Source of the DNA: Tubiluchus corallicola
Taxonomy: Eukaryota; Priapulida; Priapulimorpha; Priapulimorphida; Tubiluchidae
Length of the DNA stretch: 64,000 nucleotides
Reading direction: 5' to 3'
Assembly: GCA_030141605.1 (NCBI GenBank)
Contig: JAQGDQ010000118.1
Span: 401,501 to 465,500 of the forward strand
Shown here: piece after piece, positions 12,367 through 25,748 of the stretch
How positions within the stretch are numbered: position 1 is the stretch's first letter
Layout of the letters: every line of letters starts with the position of its first letter
Translations under genes and position numbers: made by a program
The notes under the pieces: model-generated
Seen by the model: the letters and a program-made list of their open reading frames with translations, nothing else
What the model was told of the DNA's origin: nothing
The model's database searches: none

Positions 12367-15300
12367 CTAGCTATGACTGCCTTCACTTTCTTTTCGCTTT
12401 CTCTCCTCGTACTCGCGTTCGTCACGAGGCTTTGCTCCGCCAAATATATCAGACTTTGTTGTCGATGCAGGAGCATTCAATGGCTCTTTCACGGTACGTG
12501 GCAATAATTTTAACTTTGGTCGATTAGCTGCTTCTTCTGAAATGTACAAAACAGACATAATTTTGTATTGAATGTATCTAATTTTCATTATGTGCATATG
12601 TAACATTATGATTTGATAATGGTTTTGATTATAATTATGATATATACTTAATAAAATCATTTAGCACTGAGAACTATTTCTGTGGTTAAACAAAACAAGA
12701 GAGGTCAACTGTGAGGTCGAATTAACACTCAAATGTTTGCAGAAGTTTGTAAAAAAGGCAACATTTCATATGCATGTGTCGGCTGATATAGCAATTACCT
12801 AGTCACACATGAACTATAACGTACAAATGACTATACCATTATATGTCATCCACAATCCAATAAATAAATAGATATAGCTCTTACAAAGTCCTACATGGCT
12901 ATGTATAAACATTTATCTGATAAAAGAATCACCTGCTAAAATCTCCACTTTGGCCATTTAAACGAGAAGAGATTGCTAACAAGATTGAAGGATACAAACA
13001 AGACTTTAGTAAATCACAATATGGATTACTAAGTTTACTGATAAATTTAAAAACTCTCACTCTCTCATTCAAATATCCTATAATCAACTAAATGCAGCAG
13101 TAGAAGTAACTAAAGTTCCAGAACCAATGTAATGAATACTTTATTATAAAAATTCTTCAAATGTTGGACGTCCTACTTCATTACTTTATGACTAAACTAG
13201 CAGAGACCACCCACCTGCGGCTGCAGCTGTTATTTTAGATGCCATTTTAGCCATTATAACGGCTGTTGTTATTCAAATAGGGTGGGGATGTTGATACTCA
13301 GATTCGGGACCCTTAAAACCTCTAAAAAAACATATTCAATGACTAAATATTTTGGATGTCATTTGACCGCTATGTTGGATGACGATTTAAACTGCCAAAG
13401 GCTAAAATCTTTCAAGACCATGCTGGTTTCTATGGTACACCATATTTAGACGTATGCTGTAGCATGCGGGCATGCATAAATACCAGACAGACAGACAGAT
13501 TTTCATCTTTATTTATATAGATTATTCAAAAACTAAATAAGCACATAGTGGACTTCATTAGCACAAAGTCTTCAGGTACCTGCAGTGGGTTCACGTAGCT
13601 CTTCAAAATTAGGTGCTCTATCACCGCCACGCTGCCGTTGACCTCCGTATCCAAAATCTCGACTATTACCTCGTGCTCGTGGTGGACCATCATATCTTAA
13701 AACATATTCATTTAATAGAGGAACTAAATAAAAATAAAATGATATACAATACTGTGGTGCATTGTTACCAGCAGAAAAAGAATTAGTTAACTTTTGTTTA
13801 ACAGTAAAAATTTATAGCTTAAAGCTGTAAAAGCACATATCTGTATTGTAAATTACTTTCTGGTAAAGTCATAGCATTCAGCAAACAAAAACTCATCATC
13901 TAATTAGAAAATTGTAAAGACAAAAATGGCATTTAACATGAAGTTATGTGTTTACGAATAAGGAAGCACAGTTTTATTATCTTTTTTGCTGCAGCTAGGA
14001 GAAACTTTAATTACATGAACATATGTGGATTGAATCCATATGCAAGCCCTATTGTTCTCTATTGTGCGGAAATATGTAACACCTAATTCACAAACGATTC
14101 TGGCAACAGGATTATTACCCTGTACAGGTCGGTGCTAGTTGACAAAGAAATCGAAAAGTGTTTGTTGAAATAGGCATTGGAAAAATGTAACAACGTACAG
14201 GGTCGCATAATATGGGAAAAACATGAAACAAAGGTACATTGAAAGAAAAAAGGTGTGAAGGAAAAAGTGGATCTCCTCCGTCAACTAGGCAGTGTTCTGA
14301 TAAAATGGACATGTCCCCGGCACATAATGCAACAGCAAACCAGTGATCTCAGCTGCCGCAAGAGCTTACTAGATGTGGATGAACACTGTTTTAGCTGTTG
14401 GCTAATAATTTAGTGAGTGGATTCAATCATGGCGGGTTTCATGCAAAATCCATATGGTTCATAATTTAGTGAGTGGATTCAATCATGGGGGGTTTCATGC
14501 AAAATCCATATAAGAAGCTATTATTGGTTAATTTTACCAATAAGTGACTTGGGAGAGAAGTGGGTCATATAAAGCCTGAAATATGTCAAGGATTTTACAA
14601 ACATTTTGAACGTCATCAAAAATTCTCAGTTTATTCTGAAATTTAACAAAAATAACAAACCTCTCGTAACTGCCGCGGCCTCGATAGTTGTATTCACCAC
14701 CTCTATCTTGATAGCCTGAAATAAAAAAATATTCATTTTAGCTTTCGATAATTTTTATTAAAAAAAAACAGTAAGTTATCCCATAAATTTTCTGTATGAG
14801 CGCAACAAAAGGAAACTGTTGTCACTTTTACAGCACAACTTTCTTTCATGATTTTTTTGTTTTTAAATATCATCAATTGTTCCTGCAAAAATATGAATAG
14901 GGAATATATATATATATATATATACACACGTGAAATATTCCCTATTCATATTTTTGCAGGAACAGTTGATATATATATGCATAGGCTGATTACATATTCA
15001 CTAAGCAAATACACATTCACATGCTTTTTTAACATCTATTTTTAACCTACATCTACTTTGTGTAAATTAAAATCTTCCTTGTAACTCATGAGTGCCAAGA
15101 TTGAGGACACGTTAGTCAGATCAGCAAAAGTAGGCTGGTGATTGTTATAGTTTAGCACCTTATTCCATGAGTAATTATAACTCGCTGTTAAATTTTTGTT
15201 GCTCTTAAAAATATTTACTTTTTTTTTATTTTTGCAAATATCTGTAAAAAGATTACCGGGCAATTAAAATTGCTATTACGTCAACAATTTAACACTACAT

Positions 15301-18300
15301 AAATTATCAAAGTTGCGAAACACAATTTTTGTGATCACTTTTGTAAGTGTATTTGCCATTGTGCGTACTTTCTGTATAAGTACGACATAGCTGATGAAAT
15401 AAACAATAATCTAATCTATGATGCTTCATGTTTTATTTCTTGCAATTGCTGATTACACACAGCCTAGACCCTAGAATAAACAAAAATAAGGCACACCTCT
15501 ATCGTAATTGCCTCTATCATATCCACCTCTGTCATAACCACCTCGGTCGCCGCCTCTTCCTCGGCCACCTCCCCTATATCCTCCTAAGAGTATAAGACAA
15601 ATGCAAATCGTATTTTTTCCAAGCAATCTTCCAAAGTGCAATACAGTAAATCCTCGTTTAGCGACGTTTCGTTTTAACAACGCTGAATGTTTGACACCTT
15701 TTCCTCACTTAACGACGCACGTTTCACTTTAACAACGATTTTTTTAGTTTGCTTAAAGCCATTTTTCATTTTATCAGCAACTTTTTTACCTAATTTGAAG
15801 CATTAAAATGATAAATATATTGCATTATTCTGTTTTAAAAATGTACTACTGTAAGACACTACAATTATGTTGTTGCTTCCTGACTGACTACACACTAAAT
15901 GCGAGCCGTTTATATCAAGCGAGATCTATTTATACGCCTCAAGACACCTAAGTTCAAACTTTATGCTAAGGAAATTTGTCTACAAACTGCTGCTATTGCA
16001 ACCAGCTGATACTACATTCATGAAATTATGCCAAGATCGCTCCAGGGTTTGGCATTCACTGCAATGTTGAACCACTAACTGCCAACATATAGGGCTTCAA
16101 CGTTAACAAAAGGGAAGCCGCTAGTAAGTTTAGCTAAGTATTGGTAACAAAGAAATGGTTTCAAACAAACAGATGAAATTAATCAGTAGAAATATGAATA
16201 AAACACATAAAATGTATAATTTATATGATTAAAGCAACATTGAGCTTTGCCTCTGGAACGTATCTAAATTCTTTTACACAACCTTCTACGGAAGTCTTGG
16301 TTTCATTTAACAACGTTTCGCTTAACATCACATTTTGCTGGAATGCTTTAGAGTCATTAAGCGAGGTCTTGCTGTATAGATAACGAGTCAAGAATTTGCC
16401 AAAAGTTATGTAATCATTAAAATTCTTATGAGCTGCACAAAACTGGTGTTACAAATTTGTAAACCATAGTGGTGGTTTTAGTTCAAGTATACCTCTTGGG
16501 GGTCGACCACCACGACCTCTATCATATCCACCTCCTCGTTCATTGCGTCTTCCCTCTGCTACGTCTACGCGGATATTTTTATCGATAAAAAGCTGAAAGT
16601 GGTTAAACGTTTTTTTACAAACTTCACGTCATATAATGTTGTTATTATAAAACATAAATGCAAAAAACAGAAACAAAATACATGCTCGTCTCAAAAACTG
16701 CAAATATACACACTGTTTTGACAAAAAAACTATTCACACTAAGATCCGTGTCACATAGAGCTGGACATAATTCATAATGCATAAGCCATAACGAGAAAAA
16801 GCTGCCTCAGGAAAAGTAAACGTATGTTAAGCAATGGTCCCTGTCGCACAGATAATCTTCCGTTGAATTTGGTTTGCCTGCCATAAGCCGTCAGCCATAA
16901 TTCACGGCAGGCTACTCACGAGCAGTCTTGAGCGGTTCATCAGGCTCTGTATTGCGAAATGAATTTGCTCGTTAATTTCATTTGCCATAAGGCATTTCGG
17001 GTCATCGCTAACATGGTAATTAGCATGTATGTGGTTTTTACAGTGTACAATTCGTTTACATCGTAATTATTCTTAACAGAATGGTCTCATAAACATGAAA
17101 AAGCAATTTTTAAGCACGGCATTTCACTAATACTGCAATTAGGTACGTGCATTGCCGAAGCGGGTTAAACAAATGCCCTACAATTTACACCGAGTACGGA
17201 GCATACTGCAGATAATGATATGTGCCTCATGGAAGATAGAAGACACCTTATGGCTTACGGATTATGAATTACGGCTTGCTGCTTATGCCTTTCTCTGTGT
17301 GACACAGGCCTAAAAAGTACATTATCATGTTACTATGATCAGTTAAAACATGTTCAGGTTAAAATCTGATGCTAAATAAAAAGTTCTAATACAGTGATCC
17401 AGTATTCCAGTGTCAACCTCTTTTGCCACATTCTCACACCTCTTTAAAAGATTGTTTGATTATTTAATACATTGCCCCTGGACAATATGTCAGAAAGTCA
17501 AACTGCTTTTTAAGACTGTCTGATTCTGTACATACTAGATTTACTTGGATTATTTTTATAAATGAAGTTTTATAAAAGTAATAGTAACAGAAGGTTTTGA
17601 TAAATATGGAAACTTCACTAGAAGTAGTTTAAATCATATTATGACATTCAATGTTTGATGTCCCATAGCGAATAAAAATAATTTGTAAATCTGTAGCTTG
17701 CAGAGGACCAATATTCCAGTGGTATGAATCAGCCACTTTGTGGTATCTCTGAAAAGTTAAAATTCACAGAATAGGGCTTGGGGCACTCTCCTTGGTAGAG
17801 AACCATTATTCCAGACAAAGCAGGACCACCATGAAAACAGGCTTTAAGCTGCAGAATAAGACATGGATGCAACATACATTCGTACAAAGTTATCAAAAAC
17901 GCACGAAAAAATAATCCAAATATTCTACTTCTTAATTATTTACAGCTATAAATTTGCTGCGCATTACCAATAAATGCCTTAGTAACACCTATTATGAAAA
18001 ATGTTGGACACCTTGGTAGGAAACAGTGCAAACACAAATTCGCGTCAAATAACATTTATAAACAAAAGGCTACTTACTGCACCATCGTAAGCAAGTGCGT
18101 CTTGTAAAGAATGTAAATCTTCAAATTCCACATAACAGAAACCTACAACATGGAGTTTTCTTGTTAAACAAATTACACAAATTGTACATGAAAAGTTATG
18201 ATATTAAGGAAATCGACATTACTTAAACTGATAACCAAAATTTCACTTATTTGATGAAAAGTTTAATTTGATGCTGCTACTAAATTCTGTAAAAAAAGTA

Positions 18301-18877
18301 GCATCAGTTAATTGACAAAGTATAGTTATACTGCATTTGTTTAATACATAGCATTCTTAGTTACTATCAACGTTTTACTTTAAATACCTTTAAATTTGTC
18401 TGTTTCTCGGTCGCGAACAAGACGCACGCTTCGCACCTATAAAAAAACAAATGCTTTAATTTTTTTTAAAGCACTACTAATTGTTTCAATAACATGTAAA
18501 AGAGTTACAGTAAGTCCTTGCTTTAACGATGCTAATGCGTTCCAGCAAAGGGTGCCATTAAGGGAACTTATCTTTAAACAAAACAATGATTTCCATAAAA
18601 AATAATGTAAAAGCATTCAGTTGTGTTCCAGCAGAAAAAAAATCAATAATGCCTGACTATGGAAAACTGTTCAGTTGCTTGCAGGGGAACATAATCACTG
18701 AAGCTTGGCTATGTAAAGGTGTTCAGTTTTGTTGGCAGAAAAAAATCAATAACTCTTGGCCATAAATTAAACACTTTATATAGTTCATTGCTTACAGTTC
18801 TAGAGCACCTATTTGTTTAATTAAGCTGTTAATGAGTAGTCTATTAATTAATTTTGGTGGCATGGGGTTTATATATA

Positions 18878-18926
<49 letters not shown>

Positions 18927-21900
18927 ACATGTATAAGATACAATACTATAGCTATGAGGACGGCACCATTTTCGGTGATCTATTTATCAAACAAAAGGTC
19001 TCAATCTAATGTCGTCTCATTGATGGTTTATTTTTCTAATCCGGCCCAACGGGAGGAATGGTGGGCAAAAAACCTCCAATAATGGCCCACTTTTTGCCAA
19101 ATTTGTACTCCTTATTTCTAGAGAATGGCAACTTGTCGGGGCGGCATGTATAATTTTTGGATAGCCAATTCAACGGTGGGTGGAGTAAGCATATTTAGAA
19201 TTTGCAAGTGGGCCAAACTAAAATCTAAATTTGAAACATAGGTCCTTCCTCCTCTGGTTGCTCTCCTTCTCATGTCTTCATTTTTTTCTCTTTTTGTTTG
19301 CTCATAAGAAAATCAAGTGTTATTTCTTGATTGCCAGCCTTTGTCCTTTTTAGCCAGCACTTCCTAAACACTGCATCACATTTGCAACATTCCATCTTAC
19401 TTTGAGAGTTGGGTTCTCTGTTAATATCATTTTCAGTATTGTCTTGTGACAGGTAAAATGTAATGAGGTGAACGCAGCACTTAAGTACGTAACATGAAAG
19501 AGTTTACCAGATCAACCAAAGGAATTTTTACCTAAAGGTGAGAAAGCAATGAATCATTGTGGTCTATTCCAACTGTGTCTGTCTGCCTCCTATCAGTTTA
19601 TTTAGGCAAATTACTACACCCATAATAATCGTACTGTGATCTAGGTTAAGTAGTGGGTTTTGTTTATACAGTGCAGCGCAGCAAAGAAGATTTATAGGAA
19701 GTAAGACTAAAAAATGGTTACTAAAACGAAACATGCGACATTAAATGAAAAAATGGGATCAAAAGATTAGCGTCATTAAAACGAAATATCGCTCGACAAA
19801 ATAAACGACAACATATAATGCAAATTACTGTATATAAATTATAGATTTCACATAATTGTAATGTGTAATGTCATATAGTTTAATCAGTACAACTGCATTT
19901 GAATTTAGCCATATTATTACTTCGACTAAATATGAAAGTACAGTCAACCTCGGGTATAAGGTACTCGCTTATAAGGGATACTCGTTTATAAGAGACCACC
20001 AACACCGGTCCCGAATTTTCATAACGTTTTTCTAAGTAAAAATCTTTAAAAGATTTCGGTTATAAGGGACGATATCTTTAGGTCCCGCTAACAGAAACCA
20101 AGGTAAATTACCTCGCATATAAGGGACCCTGTGATCAAAGCGAAATTGATCGATTTTTAACCTCAATTTTTCGCAAACTCGGCCTTCGAACAGCTTGGTT
20201 TCCGCGGTCACATACATCTCGCATCGCCAAAGGAGCTTCCTACATACCGTTTGCACTGAATGTGTAGCAATAATCCATAAAAATATGGGTAAAAGTACAG
20301 AAAAGTGCAAGTCTAGATACACCCTCGGTCTGACTCAACTTCGGCTATAAGGGACTGTTTTTTCCGGTCTCGAGGTGTCCCTTATATCCGAGGTTGACTG
20401 TATACATGTCATGTTTAGATATTTATGCAAAAATATGGCTTATCCATGTGCAATAAAATTATATATACCACGAGCATTCTACACAAGTGAAATTAACTAT
20501 GCTCTTTAACTAGTTATATGATCTAGAAAAACGGAACTTCATAGTCCAACTAGAAAAAAGAAGAACATGTAGCAGTCTAATGCTTTGCATTTAAAAAAAC
20601 CCTAGAATACGCAAAAACTCGGGGAATAAAACTATTCGTCACTGATTCTTGTCACACAAGTAAAAAGCTGCAAATGCTAAGAAAACAATATATTTACCCG
20701 TTGTCCTTTAAAAATTTCATCAATATCTCCTTGTACTATGCCTTGTGGGAGGTTTCCTACATATGCAGTAAAAGGAGGTTCAGTGGGAAGAGGTTTTCCA
20801 GTTCGGCTTGTACCAGCTCTGAATGAAAAAACAAATTTTTTTACACTTATAATTAAAGCCAACAATTATGTTTGGTTAAAAATCTAGAGTGAAGAAACGA
20901 CTAAGTGGTTTTTCCTTGTGACATTGGCTGATAAGTCAGGGCAGCACTAGGGTTAGTTAGTAAATAGATGGGTGGTAACACAAAAAAACTACGTTTTGTG
21001 CAATATTATCTACCATAATGCCCCACCATATTTCTCATAAAAGGAGATAAACGTTGGAGGTGTTTACATAAATAAAACATTAAGAATTAATAATAACGTG
21101 GGTATACAGAATGATTTCCATTCAAAAATTAAAAACCTGCTTAATCTGAACTATTGCAAGTCGACGCAGGAACGAGGAACGGCTAAGCTTGGCATTTCCT
21201 GAGAAGTGAGGACACCTGATTAAGGTGTAAACGATTCTCAAAGGGAAATGCGATGGCACAGCATGTGATTTTATCAGATTGAGATATCACTACACTTCAT
21301 CAACAAGGGCACTAACTCCCACAATAAAAAATTTCAAGGTGTGTCCTAAGTTGAATGTAATAAAAAATATTATTTTGTGCACAGGTTAACAGATGTAATA
21401 TCAGACACACACAAACCAAAATATGTAAGAAAATAAAAATAAACACTTAATTATTAAAACAATGGCTATGTACAAGTGTGTTGTTGGCACTGACATTACA
21501 CTGCATAAGCTGACTTTCTTAGCCAGGTTTCTGATTATATAAGTTAATACAATTGCACAGTCAGTCAGTAATTAACATCAAGCAAAACATCAATCATTCG
21601 TAGTCAAGCTCTGCTGATTGCCCAATCACAGTGCATGATTTTCACATGCCTACGAAACCTACTCGTTCACCTTTCTTTTGGTGCAAATTGGGACATGAGC
21701 TGCAACTATGTATCACTGGTATATGTTATACTGTTATGAAAATGCCCAACTTTTCATGTTCGTGGGAGAGAAATTGGCCTGATTTTACACTTTATTACAG
21801 CTTGTCGATTGTAGTATTGTCGAATGAAATTGCAAGTGAATTAATGGAAATATATAGTCGAATTTCATTTTTATAGGAAGAATCATCTCTGAAGTGATGA

Positions 21901-24609
21901 TCTAATTATTAATAAGATATGCAGATTAGTTTATGAATTTGCAAGTTAATGACAACTATATGATTAATTATATAAAATTAACCTAATGACGTTAGGCCAA
22001 ACATATAATGCTGCTCTAACAACGCAAAGATCAGAATGCCTGTCTGAACAAAGGTGACGAAAAAATTTATATTTCCAGATTAAAGCCAGAGTTAGCAGGT
22101 ATAAATGATTCAAAGTTAATGTGCATGTAAAAATTACAGCCTGAACACCTCTAAGTAGGTTTGCGCAAGTTATAGGAATAGAAATAAACTAGTTAGCAAT
22201 AGATAGTCCTAGCGGTAGAGTTGAACTCATTAACGGGAATCCCTGACAACTTTCAGGATTATGGGGTAAGCGACCACACTCAAAGAAACCCACATTCAGA
22301 GAAAATATTTTCAGAAATTTTCAGGCAAAATGTTTTCTTCCTGGCCAGTTTTTATAAACCTCAATAAGATCTTCACAGTCTAAATTAATTCAAATGTGTC
22401 TTCTTTTTTATTCAAATGTGGTCAAAATTCATATTACATATCAATGTAATATTAGTATCCTGAAATGGTCAACTTTATGCTTTTTTCTGGTTATAATCAC
22501 AATTAAGATGCCATTGGGACTTATGAAACTCAGGCAAAATATGAAAAAACACAATTAGTTTACATTTACTGCTGGTTATACATTAGTTGTCATGTTGTTT
22601 ACTAAAGAGAGTTGCTATTAGGGGAACTGCTGTTCCAAATGCCGCTAAGTGTGCTCATGTCACAAAGGAGGCAGAATGACAGGACATGCTTGATGCCAAT
22701 TACAGAGAATTCTGAAGAGAGTGCTGTCCAGCATAGCCCAAAACCACGTGAAGGGATTGCTATGAGTAGGGGAGAGCGCACTATCCCCACAATGAGTAGG
22801 GGAGTACCATTAAATTCCCCTCCCCTTTTCAAATGGGTAGTGAGGAAAGAATATCACTAATGTTAATGTTCATATTAAAGTGAATGTATATTGGAATGTC
22901 CACTTCATGTCATCCACATTGCTCTCACTCTCACATCTACAATGTTCATTGCCTCTCCACTGTTTCATAAGAATGTGGATGCTGACAGTAGCTATAGTAG
23001 AAATGTTCGTAAGCATGGTGACATCACTATAAGGCCCTATAGTGTTACGACATGTTTGTTGCAGCCTCGCCGTAAGTGTAATGCCAGGCAGATCACCGAG
23101 TTGCTCATCAAGCAGAATATAGTGCAAGCTAATTCAATGCAAAGTACACAAGTTTAGTGGCTACCAACCGGGACACTTCATTGTTCAAATGTACAGCATC
23201 TCATAGGTTTTATTTGACTGTACTGGTCTCTTTGGATGGTAGTTTGAGATATGGTTTGAAATGCAATAGTGGTTTCTAGAGCATGGTCTTGCAGAAGACT
23301 GCAGCATTTCATGGTGAGCAGAAGTAGGTATTTGTTGTTGAAAGGCAGTGATGTCGATGAATGTAGTGCGGGTTAGGTGACAAAGTTTACGTCGTAAAAC
23401 ATGTCTGTGTCGTCAACATTTGGCCAGTGCTAGTACAAAAAATACAGCCATAATTATGCAAGATACAAGTGATGCCCCACTATGTCTTTTTGAAGATTTT
23501 GACAGATATAGTGATCACTCAGCAGTAGTTTTTTCTTGTATTCAATAGCTGCTTGCAATTTGTGGACATCGGTGTCAATGCAAAAGTTGTTATCAGTGGG
23601 GCTGTCATGCAACGTGAATTTTGGGATTGGTTTGCTTGCAGTAGGATGAAACACTGTAACATTCCAAATATTGTCTAATAAATTTGTGGCTAATCAAAGT
23701 TTTCAATGTTTTTAAAATAGCTAGGTGGGATTGAAGATTTTGAATGGCCCAAGTAAAATACTGGTGTTTTTACATGGTTGGTTTTCAAACTGAATGCAAT
23801 GTGATCAAATAGTGTGATTTTTCTGGACAGTTTGAGCATAATGCTAAGTGTACTTTGCTGTGATGCACGTTGTGATAAATTGTTCGAATTTGAGTAGGTG
23901 ACTGCCATACATTACATTTACAAAAATAAATGAAATAATCTGTCAGATTAAATGGCTGGAGCAAGTTCAGTATTAAAGAAATTTAGACATTTATTAAATT
24001 TGCATTGGCAAAATCATCCAATGAATTTGAAATATGATTACACTTAAAATAAGTTGTAACATTGCATTACCAAGTGCCAGTTCAAGATCCTGGTAGTAAA
24101 TAAGTTAAGATTAAGAAACCTTTACAGGTAAGTAAGTAAAAAAAATTATTTGTCTCTGAATGTTACAAAATAAACATAAACAAAAGCTAAAAACTAAAAT
24201 AAAGACGGAAAAGAGACGGGGTGGCAAAAAGACCTCACCAAGTCAACCACCCCTATCCAAACTTAAGAAAATTAAGTGACCTGTCGTACAGTACCCCATC
24301 TTAATAGTTTAACTTTAACGGGTTAGTTTGCGTTCCTGCCATAAATATTAACTAAGACTAGCCGGTAAATGCCGGATGTCGGCTCGCAAGAACCTCATCA
24401 TACGACAATCTAGTAGAAGCACTATAAGTACTGATGTCTAGACTGAGCCCCAACAAACTATTACCTTTAAGATTTCTAAATATTTTACAAATTAAATAAA
24501 CCCCAGTGTTAATGTACATCTATAACAGAATTTTTCATATTATTTACCCTCCATAACTTCCAGAACCTACACCGTCTCGGTAATCGTTGTAACCGTGATA
24601 ATCTGCCAT
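12367..24609 (-). CDS. eukaryotic translation initiation factor 4H (complete, 9 coding exons)
   Basis: Encodes a 274-aa eIF4H, the RNA-binding cofactor that stimulates eIF4A helicase during cap-dependent initiation in the cytoplasm. Coding exons on the minus strand: 24548-24609, 20698-20818, 18388-18436, 18078-18142, 16493-16592, 15497-15583, 14661-14715, 13580-13695 and 12367-12536; all join in phase with GT-AG borders and sum to 825 nt including the TAG. The start is [13 protein letters not shown] with AAGATGG context, like the vertebrate MADFDTYDD start. One RRM spans about residues 38-113, with RNP2 AYVGNL (39-44) and RNP1 KGFCYVEF (77-84). Residues about 114-200 are RGG/GGYDRGG-rich. The C-terminal block [12 protein letters not shown] ... 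[11 protein letters not shown] is diagnostic of eIF4H versus eIF4B. Vertebrate eIF4H is about 248 aa, so the length fits. A possible acceptor (CTGACAG) about 20 nt upstream of the ATG suggests a 5' UTR intron. Introns carry several transposon insertions. Confidence 0.94.
14405..14511. repeat. tandem duplication of a 51-bp segment in an EIF4H intron
   Basis: Two copies of a 51-bp sequence (14405-14455 and 14461-14511), separated by GGTTC and differing at one base (GCGGGT versus GGGGGT). They lie in the intron between coding exons 8 and 7. The near identity implies a recent duplication. A related inverted word occurs at about 14027-14043, so this may be part of a larger decayed palindromic element. 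Confidence 0.85.
14872..14970. repeat. near-perfect 36-bp inverted repeat with TA-rich loop
   Basis: Arms 14872-14907 and 14935-14970 are reverse complements over 36 bp with one mismatch; the core is TGCAAAAATATGAATAGGGA. The 27-bp loop is mainly a TA microsatellite. It lies in the EIF4H intron between coding exons 7 and 6 and would form a strong hairpin in the pre-mRNA. It could be a tiny foldback element or the product of template switching at a TA repeat. Confidence 0.9.
15644..16374. mobile_element. pogo/Tigger-like MITE in EIF4H intron
   Basis: A 731-bp nonautonomous element flanked by TA dinucleotides. Left end CAGTAAATCCTCGTTTAG and right end (reverse complement) CAGCAAGACCTCGCTTAA are imperfect terminal inverted repeats beginning CAG, typical of pogo/Tigger-type Tc1-mariner elements. 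Subterminal words of the TTTAACAACG/CTTAACGACG type recur at both ends. No transposase ORF remains. It sits between coding exons 6 and 5 of EIF4H. Confidence 0.8.
16743..17310. mobile_element. PIF/Harbinger-like MITE in EIF4H intron
   Basis: A 568-bp element bounded by a direct TAA on both sides (16740-16742 and 17311-17313). Its termini are imperfect inverted repeats: left GATCCGTGTCACATAGAG, right (reverse complement) GGCCTGTGTCACACAGAG, extending inward through repeated CATAAGCCATAA/ATTCATAAT words on both sides. A three-base TWA duplication and GGCCTGT-type ends fit PIF/Harbinger. No ORF of note. It sits between coding exons 5 and 4 of EIF4H. Confidence 0.7.
18508..18605 (+). mobile_element. 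one end of a pogo-like element (fragment)
   Basis: Begins after TA with CAGTAAGTCCTTGCTTTAAC, resembling the left end of the element at 15644, and continues with subterminal words of the same style. No matching right end could be found, so it is treated as a truncated copy. It lies in the EIF4H intron between coding exons 3 and 2. Imperfect duplicated segments follow at about 18614-18670 and 18724-18768. Confidence 0.5.
18870..18926. repeat. TA/TG dinucleotide microsatellite
   Basis: About 50 bp of TA repeats grading into a short TG run, within the EIF4H intron between coding exons 3 and 2. Confidence 0.9.
19941..20400. mobile_element. pogo/Tigger-like MITE (460 bp) in EIF4H intron
   Basis: Termini CAGTCAACCTCGGGTATAAG (left) and, as reverse complement, CAGTCAACCTCGGATATAAG (right) are nearly identical, and TA flanks both ends (19939-19940, 20401-20402). 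Internal TATAAGGGA words are repeated toward each end. CAG-TIRs with TA duplication mark a Tc1-mariner/pogo nonautonomous element. No intact transposase. The good TIR identity suggests a younger insertion than the 15644 element. Confidence 0.88.
20819..24547 (-). other. EIF4H intron 1 (3.7 kb), with unidentified higher-complexity segments
   Basis: This intron separates the short first coding exon from the exon that begins the RRM. Within it, 22600-23660 and 24180-24450 have higher sequence complexity and GC than their surroundings and look inserted. ORFs there (for example 22612-22860 plus, 22891-23157 plus) match no family I recognise, and no terminal repeats or target duplications could be paired. 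They could be decayed transposons or the first intron's regulatory DNA. Confidence 0.5.
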
Positions 24610-25505
24610 CTTCTTGGCAAAAGGTGCCGTGCCTGTCAGCAAAAGTTCCGACGCAGTAAAAAGAAAAATAAAGATGTATTAGTGTGTTGTGCAAAAATAA
24701 AAAGTTTATGCAAGGAAATATCCTTGCGTTGTAGCCGTTATCAAATATTTGTAGTAAAGATTGTTTTAAATTTTAAGAAATGTCTTGCAGCACCTTTCTG
24801 CCTGCTGAATTACATGTAATTTGAAATGCAAAATCCGAAACAAAATATTAAACGGATTAAAAAAACTGATAAAGATTATAGTATAGTACAGCCTTCAACA
24901 AAGTCAGCTTTTAACTTGTCCAGTACTCTTATATTTCTCTGCTAGAAATTCAGCAAAGTGCTTAACAAAAAATTACAGTGAAAATTTATGAGTACGAAAA
25001 TGACTTTGGACGGTTTCGACTTCGACTTTTGCAAAACCCGTTGCTCATGTAAACAAGTTTATTGTTTCACCCACTGAGCGCTAACCGCGCGAAAATTGCT
25101 TTTGAGTACTGGTGTTCTTAGAAAAAAGATTGTTTTATAAATTTGTTACCATCGTGTTAATAACAGTCTTGAAATTTCTGATTCACCGCTTTCTATTCTT
25201 TTTGCATCTTATTCATTTTGGATCAATATTATTAATAAATAAAGCTTTTGGGTCATGATAATTATTAAACTACAAAGTCGGCATGTTAAGGCTAGCGTCA
25301 GCAGTCATAGTTATACAATACCATACCGCCGCTCTTAAAATATAAGAGTAGTAGAGATTAATCGAGCAACCTTATTTTAACCCCATATTTCGTATTTAAA
25401 TATCTATCCTGCTTGTTTTTGAAATTGTTCACTGAAGAAAATTTAAAAATTTCTTATGGGAGTAAATTTCACTCTCTAACCGCCCTTCCTGTGAAAATTT
25501 TTTTT

Positions 25506-25748
25506 CTATGACGTTTCCTCAATACCTTCATTCATGCTGGTCATCTTACACTCTAGAAGCTTATTTTTTCTATAGTGTGAATTTCTTGCTTGTACACAAT
25601 ACTCTAATTTGGATCTGTATACGCTTTTGCACAATTTCATGATTGCCGCAATGTCTCTGGACACAAACTGTTTCTTTATCATTCCTAATTTTTGATTAGC
25701 ACTCTTCACCTCTGCACACTGGCTTGTAGATTTCATGTCGTCAGCCAA
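25506..25748 (-). mobile_element. non-LTR retrotransposon reverse-transcriptase relic
   Basis: On the minus strand about 75 codons read like the thumb/connection segment after the reverse transcriptase core of CR1/jockey LINEs. The motifs ANQKLGMIKKQF, then LCKSVYRSKLEYCVQA and SHYRKNKLLE, correspond to the family pattern of a K-x-LGMI word followed by LEYC-Q-W-P. The expected tryptophan is already lost (YCVQARNSHYR), so the copy is decayed. It is severely 5'-truncated. Confidence 0.7.

Noticed and set aside
22600-23660. Higher-GC block with several overlapping ORFs
   Set aside because: Looks inserted, but no termini, target duplication or protein family could be recognised, so it is only mentioned under the intron entry.
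24180-24450. GC-rich segment considered as a mitochondrial or RNA-gene fragment
   Set aside because: No match to a remembered rRNA or tRNA core and no fold could be supported by eye.
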